Shown: positions 61,446 through 64,000 of the stretch, piece by piece
How positions within the stretch are numbered: position 1 is the first letter of the stretch
Layout of the letters: each line of letters starts with the position of its first letter
Origin: Blepharisma stoltei
Lineage: Eukaryota; Ciliophora; Heterotrichea; Heterotrichida; Blepharismidae
Direction of reading: 5' to 3'
Assembly: GCA_914767885.1 (NCBI GenBank)
Contig: CAJZBQ010000031.1
Coordinates: forward strand, 56,071-120,070
DNA: 64,000 nucleotides
The notes under the pieces: model-generated
What the model was told of the DNA's origin: nothing
Seen by the model: only the letters and a program-made list of their open reading frames with translations
Database searches by the model: none
Made by a program: the position numbers and the translations under genes

Positions 61446-64000
61446 TGGGTGTTAGGGTGTTAGGGTGTTAGGGTGTTAGGGTGTTAGGGTGTTAGGGTGT
61501 TAGGGTGTTAGGTGTTAGGGTGTTAGGGTGTTAGGGTGTTAGGTAGGTGTTAGGGTGTTAGGGTGTTAGGGTGTTAGGGTGTTAGGGTGTTAGGGGTGTT
61601 AGGGTGTTAGGGTGTTAGGTGTTAGGGTGTTAGGGTGTTAGGGTGTTAGGGTGTTAGGGTTAGTTAGGGTGTTAGGGTGTTAGGGTGTTAGGGTGTTAGG
61701 GTGTTAGGGTGTTAGGGTGTTAGGGTGTTAGGGTGTTAGGGTGTTAGGGTGTTAGGGTGTTAGGGTGTTAGGGTGTTAGGGTGTTAGGGTGTTAGGGTGT
61801 TAGGGTGTTAGGGTGTTAGGGTGTTAGGGTGTTAGGGGTGGTTAGGGTGTTAGGGTGTTAGGGTGTTAGGGTGTTAGGGTGTTAGGGTGTTAGGGTGTTA
61901 GGGTGTTGGTGTTAGGGTGTTAGGGTGTTAGGGTGTTAGGGTGTTTAGGGTGTTAGGGTGTTAGGGTGTTAGGGTGTTAGGGTGTTAGGGTGTTAGGGTG
62001 TTAGGGTGTTAGGGTGTTAGGGTGTTAGGGTGTTAGGGTGTTAGGGTGTTAGGGTGTTAGGGTGTTAGGGTGTTAGGGTGTTAGGGTGTTAGGGTGTTAG
62101 GGTGTTAGGGTGTTAGGGTGTTAGGGTGTTAGGTGTTAGGGTGTTAGGGTGTTAGGGTGTTAGGGTGTTAGGGTGTTAGGGTGTTAGGGTGTTAGGGTGT
62201 TAGGGTGTTAGGGTGTTAGGGTGTTAGGGTGTTAGGGTGTTAGGGTGTTAGGGTGTTAGGGTGTTAGGGTGTTAGGGTGTTAGGGTGTTAGGGTGTTAGG
62301 GTGTTAGGGTGTTAGGGTGTTAGGGTGTTAGGGTGTTAGGGTGTTAGGGTGTTAGGGTGTTAGGGTGTTAGGGTGTTAGGGTGTTAGGGTGTTAGGGTGT
62401 TAGGGTGTTAGGGTGTTAGGGTGTTAGGGTGTTAGGGTGTTAGGGTGTTAGGGTGTTAGGGTGTTAGGGTGTTAGGGTGTTAGGGTGTTAGGGTGTTTAG
62501 GGTGTTAGGGTGTTAGGGTGTTAGGGTGTTAGGGTGTTAGGGTGTTAGGGTGTTAGGGTGTTAGGGTGTTAGGGGTGTTAGGGTGTTAGGGTGTTAGGGT
62601 GTTAGGGTGTTAGGGTGTTAGGGTGTTAGGTGTTAGGGTGTTAGGGTGTTAGGGTGTTAGGGTGTTAGGGTGTTAGGGTGTTAGGGTGTTAGGGTGTTAG
62701 GGTGTTTAGGGGTGTTAGGGTGTTAGGGTGTTAGGGGTAGGGGTTAGGGTGTTAGGGTGTTAGGGTGTTAGGGTGTTAGGGTGTTAGGGTGTTAGGGTGT
62801 TAGGGTGTTAGGGTGTTAGGGTGTTAGGGTGTTAGGGTGTTAGGGTGTTAGGGTGTTAGGGTGTAGGTGTTAGGGTGGTTAGGGTGTTAGGGTGTTAGGG
62901 TGTTAGGGTGTTAGGGTGTTAGGGTGTTAGGGTGTTAGGGTGTTAGGGTGTTAGGGTGTTAGGGTGTTAGGGTGTTAGGGTGTTAGGGTGTTAGGGTGTT
63001 AGGGTGTTAGGGTGTTAGGGTGTTAGGGTGTTAGGGTGTTAGGGTGTTAGGGTGTTAGGGTGTTAGGGTGTTAGGGTGTTAGGGTGTTAGGGTGTTAGGG
63101 TGTTAGGGTGTTAGGGTGTTAGGGTGTTAGGGGTGTTAGGGTGTTAGGGTGTTAGGGTGTTAGGGTGTTAGGGTGTTTGGGTGTTAGGGTGTTAGGGTGT
63201 TAGGGTGTTTAGGGTGTTAGGGTGTTAGGGTGTTAGGGTGTTAGGGTGTTAGGGTGTTAGGGTGTTAGGGTGTTAGGGTGTTAGGGTGTTAGGGTGTTAG
63301 GGTGTTAGGGTGTTAGGGTGTTAGGTGTTAGGGTGTTAGGGTGTTAGGGTGTTAGGGTGTTAGGGTGTTAGGGTGTTAGGGTGTTAGGGTGTTAGGGTGT
63401 TAGGGTGTTAGGGTGTTAGGGTGTTAGGGTGTTAGGGTGTTAGGGTGTTAGGGTGTTAGGGTGTTAGGGTGTTAGGGTGTTAGGGTGTTAGGGTGTTAGG
63501 GTGTTAGGGTGTTAGGGTGTTAGGGTGTTAGGGTGTTAGGGTGTTAGGGTGTTAGGGTGTTAGGGTGTTAGGGTGTTAGGGTGTTAGGGTGTTAGGGTGG
63601 TAGGGTGTTAGGGGTTAGGGTGTTAGGGTGTTAGGGTGTTAGGGTGTTAGGGTGTTAGGGTGTTAGGGTGTTAGGGTGTTAGGGGTGTTAGGGTGTTAGG
63701 GTGTTAGGTGTTAGGGTGTTAGGGTGTTAGGGTGTTAGGGTGTTAGGGTGTTAGGGTGTTAGGGTGTTAGGGTGTTAGGGGTGTTAGGGTGTTAGGGTGT
63801 TAGGGTGTTAGGGTGTTAGGGTGTTAGGGTGTTAGGGTGTTAGGGTGTTAGGGTGTTAGGGTGTTAGGGTGTTAGGGTGTTAGGGTGTTAGGGTGTTAGG
63901 GTGTTAGGGTGTTAGGGTGTTAGGGTGGGTGTTGGTAGGGTTGTTAGGGGGGGTGTTAGGGTGTTAGGGTGTTAGGGTGTTAGGGGTGGGTTAGGGTGTA
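61446..64000 (+). repeat. Telomeric repeat array (TGTTAGGG)n
   Basis: About 2,555 bp made almost only of the 8-base unit TGTTAGGG, running to the end of the window. Variant units are scattered: GTTAGGTG shortenings, GGGGTG expansions, GTTTAGGG, one GGTTAGTTAGGG near 61660, and a cluster of variants in the last 80 bases (63920-64000). The unit is the complement of CCCTAACA, the heterotrich telomere repeat. Orientation (G-rich strand 5'->3' toward the end) marks a right chromosome end. Confidence 0.97.

Noticed and set aside
61446-64000. CRISPR or satellite array
   Set aside because: The unit is an 8-base G-rich telomere repeat at a sequence end, with no spacers.

Overview
The window reads as heterotrich ciliate DNA, most likely Blepharisma. 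Three signs agree. (1) UGA is read as tryptophan throughout, at conserved Trp positions such as kinase DMW-SVGC, while UAA and UAG end genes. (2) Introns are GT..AG and exactly 15 nt where they can be proven. (3) The right end, 61446-64000, is about 2.5 kb of telomere in 8-base TGTTAGGG units, the complement of the CCCTAACA repeat known from heterotrichs.

The sequence is not the mature somatic version. Gene after gene is interrupted by insertions whose removal restores an open and homologous reading frame. It is therefore germline-type (micronuclear, or somatic-plus-IES) sequence, and the insertions behave as internal eliminated sequences (IESs). I see these classes: (a) TA-flanked MITEs with inverted ends rich in CTCCGTGAGCGAAC, including one 74-bp miniature; (b) TA-flanked elements with CCCC..TTTAAATT ends; (c) near-perfect palindromes, about 80-230 bp where TA-flanked; (d) SINE-like retroposons, often starting near AAAATGG and flanked by 5-17 bp target duplications rather than TA; (e) an element with long inverted ends and TTTTTTTGGCCTA minisatellite arms, flanked by about 10-bp duplications, in two copies; (f) unclassified TA-flanked pieces of about 85-320 bp. 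Some are nested.

Layout. 1-6.2 kb: three-repeat Myb gene, TMEM209-like nuclear envelope gene, secreted protein gene, MAP kinase. 6.7-12 kb: a Nup214/Nup159-like nucleoporin with three IESs. 12-19.3 kb: coiled-coil gene, twin CX9C protein, secreted FN3-like/ILEI-domain protein, LRR protein, six-finger C2H2 protein. 19.4-28.7 kb: mitochondrial processing peptidase alpha-like gene, a basic unknown, a large RAP-domain protein (four IESs), an aminotransferase. 28.8-36.6 kb: HECT ligase, actin-related protein, small unknowns, sodium/calcium exchanger. 36.7-44.6 kb: kinase-ANTH fusion, Raf-like kinase, pantothenate kinase, membrane protein, NSUN2-like tRNA methyltransferase. 44.6-51.7 kb: retroposons and two tandem paralogous multi-pass membrane proteins. 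52.6-57.1 kb: a tandem family of secreted proteins with one intact copy and decayed ones. 57.6-60.7 kb: zinc finger-Kelch-TPR gene. Then a palindromic IES and the telomere.

Genes are packed tightly (38 bp between two divergent start codons at 31.6 kb), so most non-genic sequence is insertions. Protein calls rest on motifs I can read. Insertion boundaries were set by requiring that the joined reading frame stay open, and are good to a few bases.
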